A stretch of DNA of 64,000 bases from Stictocephala bisonia. Taxonomy: Eukaryota > Arthropoda > Insecta > Hemiptera > Membracidae. Below are positions 19,516 to 32,076 of the stretch, piece after piece. How positions within the stretch are numbered: position 1 is the first letter of the stretch; each line of letters starts with the position of its first letter. The stretch lies in contig JAQJVL010000322.1 of assembly GCA_035578905.1 (NCBI GenBank), positions 62,001 through 126,000 on the forward strand. The letters are read 5' to 3'. The translations under genes and the position numbers were made by a program. The notes under the pieces are model-generated. The model was not told the DNA's origin and searched no databases. It saw nothing but the letters and a program-made list of their open reading frames with translations.

Positions 19516-22500
19516 ATAAAATGGATACAGTAAAATGAAGAGAAAAACCAGGGAAGACTTAAATAGGTATTATTACCAATGTTTTAAAATAACAATTCAT
19601 GTTTATTAAAGTGTCATTATTCCTGATTTTAGTAAAATTATTAAACTGAACTTAAATGACTGGAGTATTACATGCTCAAACTTGTTGACTGTATAACTTT
19701 CAAAAGTTTTTCCATTACAACTTTGCATGAGTTCTCTTCATACACTTATACAATGTAGAATATATCAGCTACAGACTCGGTAGAAACCGAAGTTTCTGTA
19801 TCTCTTACAGTGTGTTACTGCGAAAATAAGTTGGCAATATGTTTGCCCCAACATTTTTAAACTTTATCATTATAATAACTTATGTAAGTATCTAAAACTT
19901 TAATTTATATTCTTTCACCATAGAGCAAATCAATGTTTATGGATTAATAATCAGCTGATCCTCGTGATTATAGAATGTTGTTTCTTTCCTAAAACTTCAG
20001 ATACATTTTTAATTTGTAGTTTAATTTAACTGCCTTTGACTCGGTAAAATATTTACAGTTCTTTTCTTATATTTCATAATTGTTTTTCATTAAATTAAAA
20101 TTAATACTTACCTAGCTTTAAAATTGATTTTAAATACTTGGCTGTTTTTTTTCTTTTTTTTTGTTTTTTTTTAAGTGTTGTTGTATACTGTAAATATTTG
20201 TACACGTGAATAAATATATTGATTTATGTGAATCTAAAAATTTTATTTTCTGAATTTGACAAGTCAGTAAAATTAGTTGAGATACATATAGTTTATAGAG
20301 CATTGGTGAACATATATTTTTACTTTGTTATAATACGAAGATATTTTAGTTATTTCCATCTTTAACTAAGCATGTGCAGTAATAAATATTGTTAATTTTT
20401 TAAATGTCTTAAAAAAAACTTTAAATAAACTTAGTGATAATGAATACAAACTCTATACAAACCTTGCACAGTTTAATCAGCAAAATTATACTTTCTTCCT
20501 GTATAATTTGGTTTCTTCCGATTTTTAGTTATTTTTTTCGGGTGATTCTTTTTCCTATACTCTAAAAGATGTGGGAGAGATGTATTATCACCGTGTCCTT
20601 CCTTGCAGCCCCACCCACATCAACCCTCAATTATTTACCAAAACACATGGGGAAATTGTTAATAGTGCTTCTTATATTTGTCGTTCCCGACTACAGATCA
20701 AGGTAGAAGTTTTAAGCTAACACTTTTAACTTATATGTGATCTTTCATACAGTTCTTATTCAATGACTGTAAATATTACAAAAAGTAACTCTTAGAATAA
20801 GTATAAATAACAATTCTTTTATAGTAATTTCATTAACTCTTATAATACAGGTTATTAACAGTAGTTATAAACATTTTGTAATAATGATATATTTGACATA
20901 GTTTATTAACATAACAGGGAATACAATTTATTATAATATTATATAAATATTGTAAGTTTCCTCAAAAATTATCAGTTCGATTTTCCTTGACATTGGTTAT
21001 CAACATTTATTGTAAGACCTGTCAGTAAAATGAAATATTAATGCTTTTTGTAAACTTTTACCTGGTTGCTGGACAATAGTTTTCAATATTATTTGGCCAT
21101 TTATATGATTAAATTTTATATTATGTAAATTAACGAGTAACAAAACTATAAAGTATAGTGAAGTCTATTATTACTTTCTCGATAGATTTAGACACTATAG
21201 GATGAAAACAAAAATGATCTCTGTTCGAACGATTTACAAAATAAAATAGTTAAAAATGTGTTTTTAATGTGCAATTGTGAGCGCTTTTCACATGAAAATG
21301 TAAAATTTTAAACTTTATTCCCTTATTTTGACAACAGGCTTAGCATGCTACGTTGAGTATTATTAAAAAATCAGTAACAAACTATTATAAAAACTGTACA
21401 GTTAGTTCTTTTATTATTTTTAGAATATTAAAGGCACAATCAAATGGTTTTAATATGTGTTGGAGTTTACGTGATATTGGAAACTATTTTTAGATACTTA
21501 AATATTAAAAAAATTCCAATACAGAAATAGTTATTTAGACTTGGTATATTTTGGATAATTTTTGGCATGAAATATGTTTCGTGAGAAAGTATTAATAAAT
21601 ACTCTGCAAGTACTAGTTATTGCAAGCCAAAAAGACGTTTTGTTTATTTGGCAAAATTTGCTCAGCTACTTAACTCTCCTTCACATTTGTCCTCGTCAGA
21701 CACAAACTGTCTGACCTCAGAAAACTGCTGATTACGCCAAACAGCTCCATTTATTGCTGTGAAAAAGCGACGAAAAGGTTCAGCATTCCCTGTGAGTTTG
21801 GAAAAGTTAACTTTAAGATAAACTAATGCTTCCTACTTCTACATACATTTACAAATGTGAGTAATAAATGAGTGTAATAGTAAGTAATAGAGGGTTTTAA
21901 CTCACTATTTTGCAATATATTCCACAACTTTTTGAGACTTAAAGCTAGAAAACCATATCTTCAACTAGCTTCCCAGTTAATTACAAACGAATTATTAATA
22001 AAAACCAACTAAGCGTTAACTTTAGAGATGTTTAATGGTTGAAATAAGTGTTGGCATCAGGCCCTATGACTGTCAATGGTGGTTTAAACCTTCTTCATAT
22101 GATAAATACTACGTTAAATAAATGTTCATCGGTGTGGTAAGATTCAACTAAATGTGTAAACATAAGTATGGAGTGGTAAATGATTAGGTATGTGATAGAG
22201 GAGCCAAATTAAAATATGGCTAGCATAGTTAATGACTGATTATTCTGCTCTTAAAAGGGGGTTTAGCTTCATTCAATTGGAGAAACAGATTTTGCATAGT
22301 TGTAAAATTTTAACTTTGTATGTATGACGGGGGATTGGTTTTGTTTGAACTTAGAAAGAAATACCCCGTACTTTAGCTTCTAAAACATTTCTTTTTCTTT
22401 TAAATTAAAATGTAATTTTTTTCCTGCTCCTTTTATAGACTTAGAAGAAAACGAATTAATATAATATACCTAACAAATAAACAAAAAAAATCAAACACCT

Positions 22501-22660
22501 TTAAGTCAAACAGTATGAGGAACAATGACTTTAAACAATGTTTCAAACTAATTAATAAATGTGTTCTTCTGTATATAAACATTTAATAATGTATAGCCTG
22601 TCAGCCAAAGGTGTTTGACAGCAAACAGAATCAACTCCAAACTGACTATGACTAAGGTGG
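19516..22660. other. Unassigned AT-rich stretch
   Basis: No coding potential or repeat recognised over about 3 kb. A patch at 20570-20700 is less AT-rich but has no readable frame. Confidence 0.5.
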
Positions 22661-22665
22661 TGCAT

Positions 22666-22770
22666 TAGTATTTTAAAAAGTCTGAGCTGATAAGAACTCA
22701 AAACAACCGGTAGTATTTTAAAATGTCTGAGCTGATAAGAACTCAAAACAACCGGCAGTATTTTATACCC
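22666..22770 (+). repeat. 45-bp tandem duplication (2.3 units)
   Basis: Units start at 22666 and 22711 with TAGTATTTTAAAA, then GTCTGAGCTGATAAGAACTC and AAAACAACCGG. They differ at two or three positions. A third partial unit begins at about 22756. It is a simple local duplication with no known function. Confidence 0.85.
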
Positions 22771-24540
22771 CTGAATAAATATGTCTAATAATTATATATC
22801 TAATTAAAATGTAATTACATAATATCCTTGCTTGATTATACAAGTAGTTATTATGTTCTAATGACACTTATAATTTGTTAACTTAATTATGATGTATTTG
22901 TATCAAGAATATTTACTTCTAAAACATATATAATCTTGGTAACTTCTTACAGTTAGTTTAATGGAAGGACAATAATAAGCATTTATCTCTCCCACCATTT
23001 TGTTGTTCACCAATGCAATGAATAAACCCATCAACTAAGGCTGTACATCACAGAGGAGGATTATTTAAATGCCACTCTTGTTATTTTAAGCGTATTTGCA
23101 AAGCAAATTAAAGCGTTTTTTTTTTAGATTACTGTTCTTGAATGATGAATAAAGTAAATGTTACCAAAATTAATTTATAATACGTGCTACGATAACGTTG
23201 TCAATGTTTACACACTTTCTTGTTTTAGTTCAGTTATAGATTAATCTTGTCAATTGAAATGATAAATAAACATTTAAATTATTACTTTTATTCTTATTAA
23301 CTCTTACTGTTGTTCCTATATATTACAACTAACGTATATTTAAAGAGCATCTATTACCTCTACTAATGAAATGGATCGATGGACACACTAAGTAACAATT
23401 TAGCAATACTATTAAAATAAGTTTTATTTTTTTGAGAATGCCCATATAAATTGAAATAAATAGTTTCTTTGTTAATCATTTAATAAGGTACTACTTTTAC
23501 CTATCTACATATTCCAGAAATATTTAACACACATTTAAAGACTTATTGTTATTGTAGTCTTAACAGTTTGTTCCTGTAACATTATATTATATTTCAGTTA
23601 CCAAACATAATGCATATCAATACTCAAAAGTAATATCAACATATAAGTATCATACTATTAAATAATTTTTTTATAAGACGTATTATGAAAATATCTCCAC
23701 ATTAAGTATAAATAATACATAATATACTTAAATTTGCTAACGGTCGAAAATATAAGACCAAGTCCAAAGGTTTTTTAAACGTTTTAAAAATTCTTTAAAT
23801 GCTTTAATATATTTTTATCATGAGCCAAACTAAATGTTTCATGTGAAAACAACCAAGAAATTAATTTCTCTTCGTAATAAATGTTCACTTCAGGATTACT
23901 TCTTTCTCAAAAATAAAATTAAAATAACGCCTAAAGCTTATTTATACAGACTAATATTGCAATAAATTAAACACTGACATCTATCTTGTGACTTTTAGTT
24001 GTGTCTCAAATCAAATTAACAATCGGATGTTTTTCGCCAACAATCAAAGACACGCGAATCAATAATGGTCTAATATTATATGAAATAATATTATTTATCT
24101 TGACTATTTGTATCATAAATCTTTCTTTATTAAGTTCAGTTACTTTAATTGTCAATCAATGTGATAAAGAGAGGAACTAATAAAACCTGTATGATTTTAT
24201 AAAAATTGCGATGAAAGGTATTCACAAACCTTGGTCATACTTCGTTATACTTCATGTTGCTCTGTTTTTGTTAACAAACCCCATCATAATCCATCGGTAA
24301 ACCTAATTTTGTTTACAGTCGCTTCTTATTAATTTTAGAAAAGTACATTTTAAATTAAATTGATAGTTGAAAGCTATTAACGATAACAAAATTAATGTAT
24401 ATATTAATGTTTATTATTAAAGTAACAACTGCCTAGCTATTAAACCATTTGGCATGTTAAAAAGTTGCTTGTTAAGAAACGTTAAGTTTAACAGATATCC
24501 AGCTTTAACTGGTTATAGTTTATGACCAGTTAAGTAGCTT
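22771..24540. other. Unassigned AT-rich stretch
   Basis: Nothing recognised. Sequence immediately before 24548 may be the unreadable upstream part of the adjoining LINE fragment. Confidence 0.5.
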
Positions 24541-24547
24541 TTTGAAA

Positions 24548-25283
24548 TAAACAATTTTCTTACCTCTGACCAATATGATTTTAGAAAGAAGACATCCACA
24601 GTTGATGCAGTGGATATTTTGGTTAGGGAAGCTTTATCAGCCTTCGAAAAGAAGGCATTCGCTCAGGCCATATTATGTGATTTGAGTCGAGCTTTTGAAT
24701 GCGTAAGTCACGACTAATTACTATATAAGCTGCATTACTATGGTATATATAGCATTCAGCTTCAGTTTTTTAAATCCTATCTTGAAAACTGCCGACAACA
24801 GGTATTTCTGAATGAACTGTGGTCTGAAGAGGTTAAGGTGGAATGTGGGTTTCCTCAGGGTTCATTATTGGGACCATTTATTTTTTTAATATGCATAAAC
24901 GACTTACCCAATTCAGTAAAATCCAAATCACTGCTTTATGCTGATGATACTACTTTTGTAAACATTGGAAGTAGTCTCGATCAACTCATTGATCAGACTA
25001 AAAACACATTAAAATCTTATTACTTGAAATGTCCTACAAGTTTTTACATTTCAATGAAACTTGTAAATATGAAATTCGTAACAACAACAGGGCTGTGATT
25101 GGTTTCCACAGACTGAATAAGAGCTTATCCAGCCACACTGTTATAAGCATTAAAATATATAATAAACTTGTCACTTTAGTTCAAAAATATCAACCCAAAG
25201 CTTTTTTGAAAAAATTTTATTACTGGCTACTGTTTATTCAATTTTACTCGATAAAATTATTGAAACCCGTTTTATTCAATTGA
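24548..25283 (+). pseudogene. Jockey-like reverse transcriptase, broken
   Basis: Readable RT blocks in order: LTSDQYDFRKKTSTVDAV, CDLSRAFECVSHD (first catalytic Asp), then an in-frame TAA at about 24716, SYLENCRQQVFLNE, CGFPQGSLLGPFIFLICIND and the catalytic YADD (around 24941). The frame then jumps to the C-terminal signature KIYNKL...AFLKKF...FYSIKLL. The roughly 200 residues that normally separate the YADD motif from this C-terminus are missing, so there is an internal deletion near 25020-25100. Non-functional. Confidence 0.8.
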
Positions 25284-25634
25284 CAATTTTTTTAGTTTTG
25301 ATTTAGTTGAATTTTAGGTACTATATATGATTAGCTCATGCTTACCCCAGATAACAGAGGTGCTTAGTGAAAATGTACTGAGTTACCCTATACCCCGATA
25401 CCCTAACCTGAAGGGTAATCGAAACAAAAGATAAGCATTGCAAAAAGTTAGTATCCCATATTTACAAATATTTTAAAGATATTTTGCTAACCCTAATTAA
25501 TAGTTTAATATGTTATGTATTTATTTTATGTTAGTTAAATTATATTCAGAATGACTTGGCAATATATAGCTGCAATTATGACTTTGTCAATGGCGTAAAG
25601 TTTGATGGCAATAAAGGATTATTATTATTATTAT
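24548..25634 (+). mobile_element. Jockey-like LINE fragment, 5'-truncated and internally deleted
   Basis: A non-LTR retrotransposon remnant with a degraded reverse transcriptase gene, an AT-rich 3' UTR and a terminal AATAAAGG followed by an (ATT)n tail at about 25619-25634. Such a simple-repeat tail is common in Jockey/CR1-group LINEs. It is unrelated in sequence to the R1-clade copies at 7-12 kb. Confidence 0.8.
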
Positions 25635-28600
25635 CAGAGTGAGCCCTGCCGATTTTTTTAATTATTATTTTCCTCACATACATTTTTAAAACTAAACTAA
25701 AAATAGTCTAGTAAAATATAGAATACGTAATTGAAAATATTTACGAGAGTTTAAGTAAAATTTATTGCATAAATTATTTATTTTTCTCTGTGTACAAAAA
25801 ATGTAAAACTCGACCAGCAATATAAAAACGTATTGATTGCTAGTTCGTTCAAATAATATCGTTTAAGAAGTGCAATTCGGAAATACTCTATAATAATGTA
25901 ATTTCAACACTGATAAAACTTGATAAAGGTTTAACATGGGATTAGAAATTGTGCAATAGGGATTAACTGAAGCAGTTTGTGCAGATTATTGTAGTAACTT
26001 CCAACTGGAACGATCTTAGGTACATAACAATATTAACTTTAGCTCAATAGTGCAGTCGTATACTATAGGTCAAACCTATAGATGTAGATTAGCCAACGTC
26101 TCCCTTCAACTGCTGGTATTATCTAACTAGGTTGTAACTACCACGGTGTACATTTCATCGGTTCCTGGCATGATTGCTTATAAAAGCAAGTGAGTTTGTA
26201 TAAAACATTATATAAATTAGGAACATATTAAAGGGATTCAAAAATGTACTGCATTTGGTATATACGTAGATTAAATAATTTGATGTGCCGATATTTTGAT
26301 TCAAAAATTACATATTTTTATTTTCTTTTATTACTTAAATAAAATTGAAATTTCTATTATCGCTTACTTATCGCAAATCGACTCAAATAATCAAACAATG
26401 CAGTATGAAATCGTTTCTTCCATAATTCTTTCAGTCTTTATCGATGTTTTGTTTTTCTAGCTTTGTTCTTCCATTTTGTTTTGGTTCCTTAAGTGTTTTT
26501 TCCTGGCATTACAATCCAATTGTCTACCTTATATTAAAAAAGTATTCTTCTGTAACACCTTTTGGTTACATAATATATTTTCGTAATTCTAATTTAATTT
26601 TGATAATATATGGCACTATTAATTTGATTTTTATTTGTACGTAAAATGTTGTTGGTGAGCTGTATAAAGTTCCCAGATATAAATATTTTAACAAATACAA
26701 CAAAATGGATTTAAAGATATAAAATATTATGAAATTCAGGTTTTATATGACTGTTATGTTTGCTTTGAAATTAAAAACCTCATGTTGGTATAGGTTCTAT
26801 AATACAAACGTTATATTACGTATATATTTATGTCTTTGTTTGGAAAAATTCCTGTTAGTATAATTCTTTAAATATGCTGTTTTTTAAACTCATCCCTCTA
26901 TTATAATAACAACTTGTAATGTACAACAATCTGAGGTCATTCCTCTCAAACCAATGAATATAGGGTGTGGGGTATTGACAAAACGTGTTACACACACCAA
27001 TACATCACGGCAGATATAACCACGGTCTGGTGGCTGTATAGCTGTCCAATAGTAATGACCGACCCGCCTACCCATACATAGTGTCGTCTTTCTTCAGCCT
27101 CACGGTTGACTAACACATTATCAAAGCTAGGCCAACAATATTTAATCCACAGAGAATATGATCTTAGAAATTCGATAACATTAGACCGATTTATATATAA
27201 TTTTATACCTTCAGCAATGCTTCAATGAAGCGTGCAGCCCAGGTGTTTCCTAAAGATCAATCTTGCACATTCTAACAGTTTAAAATACCAGCAGGAATTC
27301 GTCTTTAGTTCTTTTAAATAACTTGAAATTCTAACATAAATTAATGATCATAACATAAAGTAAAATCTTAAGATATAAGATTAGATTATTTTTTTTAATT
27401 TATAAATTTCGCTGGATCATTTATTTATTTTCATCTGTTTTGGTTTTGTTTAGTCAGTTAATTCTATTAAATAAAATGTTTGTTAAATATTTTAACTGTT
27501 TACTTGAATGTCATTAAAATTTATTTTTGTTGCTGTACAATTTCTTATTTTGCTTAATACAGTATAACATTACTGATTTTTCATATAATTTTCTACTGAA
27601 TTCTGATATGAGTACTACTGAGCGAATAATCCTATTGCAGACCTAGAGGCTCTCTTAGACCTTACCATCTACCACAAACATAGAATATTTGTTCTTTGTT
27701 GTCAACAGTAACATGGTAGTGCAGAAAATTGGATATTGTTACGTTTCTAATTCTGAGGATAGTGGCGGAAGTAACCGGGACCCGACAGCACTTGTATAAC
27801 GTAGTAACCCACCTCCCCACGTTTCCTCTCTGACTTCAGTTATCAACCTCCCTTTCTGTCTCACAGCTAATATACCTGTCAGTAATTGAGTGAATTACTG
27901 TACTCGTATTCTTCTGTTCCTACAACATTCTTTCCAACTTCCTGTCTCCTGCGGGAGATCACCTCCCATTCTCGAGCCAAAGATGGACTGGAATGACTCC
28001 GTCAATTAACAGGACAGCTGGTTTAGAGACCGTCTGGTATGCAGAAGCGACACTTAAAGCACCTAAATACTATACCTGTATAATCTGATTGAAGTAGAAA
28101 TTGCTATGTTAAGCATGAGCTCAAACCAAAGAAACTCCATACAGCTAAATCAAATTGATGGCTAAAGAGAAGAGAATATATAAATTAAGTAATTACATTG
28201 ATATTTTATGGAGCATGCTATTAAACTATAGTGAAACTAGTCATATCAGAGGTCCTTTAAAAAATGTCAGCAAAACTTTGGTTTTAGTAGTTGTATTTAA
28301 TATAAATTTCTCCCTTTAAATGATTGTCGTAGGTTACTAAAAAGTAATGTTAAAGCCACTGAAAAACAAATTAAAGAAGTTACTGATGTAGAGGAATGGG
28401 CAAACGTGATACATCATGTAAGTTTCTTCGGCCAAGCAAAGTTTTATTGGAAAAGTTCATTGAGAGTTTAACATATCAAGAGTGTGGTTCTTTGAATTCA
28501 CTTCACAGTGTCGGGTAGTCAAAGGGTCTTAGCCACTGAATATTTACGTAAAGCCATATATGTAAGACCTCAGACATGTCTAGAATATTTACTATAAGGA

Positions 28601-28905
28601 ACTCCTAAAATGATAACATGCACAAAACGCTCATATTAATGAGTTGTTGAACAATCAATACTGACAATGTTAAAATTAAATTACAACTCATGTTACGAAC
28701 GTAATTCGGATAATGGAGGCTTCTAAAGGAATGTCAATAAGACTCGCAAATATGCCTGATTATATATGATTGAAAGTTTTAATTTCAAAGAGGGAAAAGA
28801 TTTGTTTTAATTCTTGTTCAAAATAAAGTAGTTATGCAACTTTATTCTACTATAGAGTGTAGTTACTCAGATTGATATCAAAATATGTTATTGGATTGTT
28901 ATAGT
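25635..28905. other. Mostly unassigned AT-rich stretch with a GC-richer patch
   Basis: No gene recognised. A patch at about 27640-28060 is clearly less AT-rich than its surroundings and could be an exon, an untranslated region or an old repeat; no long frame crosses it. A smaller patch lies at 26930-27110. A perfect 8-bp hairpin (CTATAGGT, loop CAA, ACCTATAG) lies at 26063-26081. Confidence 0.4.
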
Positions 28906-28909
28906 CATA

Positions 28910-29160
28910 TCGGTGTAGGTTGGTTGGGGATATTACTACCACTGTACGTATGTGGGTGAGTGGGAGGTTCACTACAACTGTTTATATATAGTCGGGTGGG
29001 AGGGTCACAACCATTGTACTCATATGGGTGAGTGTGAAGTTCACTAACACTCTGCGTATAAGAGCGGGTGAAAGTGCCAATATTACCGTACGTGTATAGA
29101 TGGGTGAGTGAGTGGATCAATACCACACCAACATACATAAATATGGGTGGGTGGGATTAC
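28910..29160 (+). repeat. G-rich minisatellite, locus 1
   Basis: Degenerate units of about 36-48 bp built on ACCACTGTACGTGTATGGGTGGGTG. It is the same family and orientation as the cleaner array at 60.5 kb. Units are diverged, which suggests an old array. Confidence 0.75.
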
Positions 29161-29164
29161 ACCA

Positions 29165-29785
29165 AAGTAATGGACTGATATGTGACTCAAATCCACCTTA
29201 GGTAGTTGACGAAAGGCATTGTAACCGTCTAGGACCCATTATGTGTTGATTTGTATTAATACATGCAAAATAATATCACTGTTATCAAAAGGTAATCCCA
29301 CTCACACAGCATATCAAATACTACTGATAGCATATATTCAAACGGAATTATCTTGTACGTCCACTGGTCCACAACGTTGATAAATTGGGTGGGAAGATAT
29401 CACTTAATCCCTACTTCAGTTATAAAACAGGAATATAAGATGTAGCCTGTTTGGGTAATACGTAGGATAAAATATAAATTTTCTCATGGTTTAGTGAAAA
29501 AACTATTTAGAGAGTATCAGAACTCCTAATAATTTAGAAAATATGTATTTTTGTACCATTAATCAAGGCATTAATGTATTCATGTCGTATTTCAACTTTA
29601 ATTTAATTAAATCGAGAAGTTATCAATAGTTATATGACAGTTTAGAGTTATAAATACTTTAATTGATACTACTACACATGACCATATATAAATATTTTGG
29701 TAATGTTTTACTCTGACTTACCAATAAACAAAGAGGCCAAAAAAAGGTTGATAAAAAAGTTGTTATGAAACAGTGCTGGGTCTTA
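29165..29785. other. Unassigned AT-rich stretch
   Basis: Nothing recognised. Confidence 0.5.
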
Positions 29786-29789
29786 TTAC

Positions 29790-30210
29790 ATTAATTTTCA
29801 TATTTTGTCTTGCATTCAGGAGGTATGTTGATTAATTTGACACCAACGCGTGATGGCAACCACTCAAATGCTGTTTTTCTGTGTCTCTGAATTCTAAAGT
29901 TCTCTTTACCCCTTTTTCCGTGATTGTGGATGTCACTTCCCAGCACCAAAGTGCATTTAAAACGATAGTAAAAAATCACGTCATGTACATAAAGACAGGA
30001 CAATGTCAGTAATCATATCTCCCTGAATTTCTCACGGCACGTCTCTGTATGCCTTATAATTTGAAAGTTCTGAAAACTTGTTTCTACTTTTTGCCATTTT
30101 TATTTAGAACAACTGCCCCATATTCTTAAACCACATACCATATGTGGGTTATTGAGCCATAATAGGCAATTTTTAAATTGTCTGGAGAGCAGAACTTAGC
30201 TAGGTTACGT
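29790..30210 (-). pseudogene. LINE ORF2 C-terminal relic (Jockey-like)
   Basis: On the minus strand the translation contains ENFRIQRHRKTAFEWLPS and GVKLINIPPE, matching the conserved HR...LPS..GV..IN.LP signature at the C-terminus of Jockey-type LINE proteins. Further upstream, through stops and shifts, LKIAYYGSITHIWYVV and VFRTFKL...IQRRAVR match the preceding YY..I.P..YG...WG and QKRAIR segments. Only the last roughly 130 codons survive. The open part is 29791-30003. Confidence 0.7.
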
Positions 30211-30214
30211 AAAG

Positions 30215-31850
30215 CATAGACTACATGTTTATTGTAACTTTACTACATATGCCGTCATTGTTTTATTACAAGTGAGCCCCCTTTTCAGGAGTATTATATC
30301 ATCATACAATTAATTCAAGTATAGTTGTAATGATGTCTATTTATTTATTAATTATTTTTTTGTCTATTTGATATTTAATTTAATATTGAGTTTAATTGTT
30401 CCACCTCATATTTTATGATAATAGTGAAAATTTGTTGTGTAATACAATTGAGATAAAATATTATTATAAAGGATCATAAATGATTAATATATAATGAAAA
30501 AGATACTTTTACGTTATGTTACTTAATGCAAAACAAAATAAAACTACAAATAAATAAAGGACACAATGTAACAAACTATTAATTTAAGATATTCAACAAC
30601 TCTTGCAACAAATTTAGAAGATACATAGAGGGTAGAAATTTCCAATTATTATCGAGGGGAGGCTTATACCTGGCAAATAACCCTTCTGTTGACTTAGGGA
30701 TTGGTAGAGGAACATTTTTTAACTTGCAATTGGCAGGTAATCCCTAACCGACCCTTCATCCCTGTAATAGTATTCCAACAAAGCAATATGCAATACTAGT
30801 GAATTATGTGCTAGCATTGATATTTTCCGCATAAACCCAAATCACATAAGTGAGTAATTAGTTATAAAATATATAAAAGTAAAATATCTACTTATAACAA
30901 TCTTATTATACAAGTATGTCAACATTTCTATTTTAACTACTTCCGATGAAGACCAACTGTTTCCGAATGATTTAACAAATGTAGATTGGTTTTTTGGTAA
31001 TAGTTTTGAACTCTCAATAACGCGATTTCAATTCCAGCAAATTTAATTAGTCCCAGACAGAAAGGCCTCACCAAAAGGCAAACGAACCTTAATTTTCCAT
31101 CAATATTGTTTGGCCAATTAGTGATATTTTACATGATTAAAAAATTATGGCATAGATTGTAGTAATATTACACAATACTTTTTAATTTCCTATTTGTCAT
31201 TGTTTGTACTAAATTAGTTATGAATGCCAAAGCAAAGTTATTTAAGTGCATGTACTTCTTCAATTAAATTTGTTTCGTGCAGGCATCTAAATTTTGAAGT
31301 TGTACCAATTGTATTATTTTATTTTTAATTATTATTTTGTGCAGTATTGTTTTTATCTGTTCCATTGATTCACTACCACTGTTTTTCATTTCGTTAATTC
31401 AAAACCACTTGATAAATATTTTATCGATCTAAAAACTGTTCCCCAATAATTTTTACGTCCACTGTGTTATTCCTTATCTCCTAGGAAACCGATAACTCTG
31501 GCCTTATCAAGAACTTTTATACACGGAGACCGCATTCTACGTCAATCATTGGATTTACCAGTTTGTAATTAATTATAGTAGCCACCTAACCTAACCTAAC
31601 CTAACCGTAATTGCGATAAAAAATTAGTAGTAGTTAATTAACGAAAAAGGTTATCTTTTTAATAATCTGTAAAAATTCTAATTGATATTGTAGTATATCA
31701 CTGATTTAATGATAATAGCAATACATTTATCTAAGATTGACGTATAAAGATCAAATACTTTGTAATTCTCATAGTCCTGTGTCTGCGAGAAAAGGCTTAC
31801 CGTGAGTTAGGTTAGGTTGGTACTGAAGTAGTTAAACATAGTATTAAGTT
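30215..31850. other. Unassigned AT-rich stretch
   Basis: No gene recognised. It contains a 9-bp inverted repeat (TTAGGGATT at 30694-30702, AATCCCTAA at 30739-30747) and a four-unit CCTAA run near 31585. Confidence 0.5.
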
Positions 31851-31851
31851 T

Positions 31852-32076
31852 TGCTAGTGGCCTTGACCGGAGGGTTCCGGTGTTATCGCAAGAACACGGA
31901 GTCAAACAACTTCGAGCTGTTCCTTGGCTGAGTAACCATATGAGCGACCCAGTCCTAGCATGCAGCCCTCTCACCTGGTCACTGGTGGTAGTTCGGAAGT
32001 CACCCTTAAGCCGTTGGTCCCCAGGTTAAGGGTTAGAGAGGGCTTCGTAGCCCTAATTTTGCCTGGAAAAAGAAGA
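31852..32076 (+). mobile_element. 5S rRNA-like SINE, copy 1
   Basis: The stretch 31891-31938 (GGAGTCAAACAACTTCGAGC then TCCTTGGCTGAGTAACC) resembles the 5S rRNA internal promoter, whose box A/IE/box C read roughly GTTAAGCAACGTCGGGC, TTGGATG and GGGTGACC. A conserved body (TCACTGGTGGTAGTTCGGAAGTCACC, GTTAGAGAGGGCTTC) and an A-rich end follow. A short TTAGG run lies about 35 bp upstream. Confidence 0.65.

Noticed and set aside
26444..26644. Hydrophobic 66-codon frame, and similar ones at 32506, 14580, 58547 and 62481
   Set aside because: Short, no motif, and composition explained by A/T-rich codons.
28905..29138. A 77-codon minus-strand frame at 28.9 kb
   Set aside because: It is translated G-rich minisatellite; the repetitive His/Thr/Pro composition follows from the DNA repeat.
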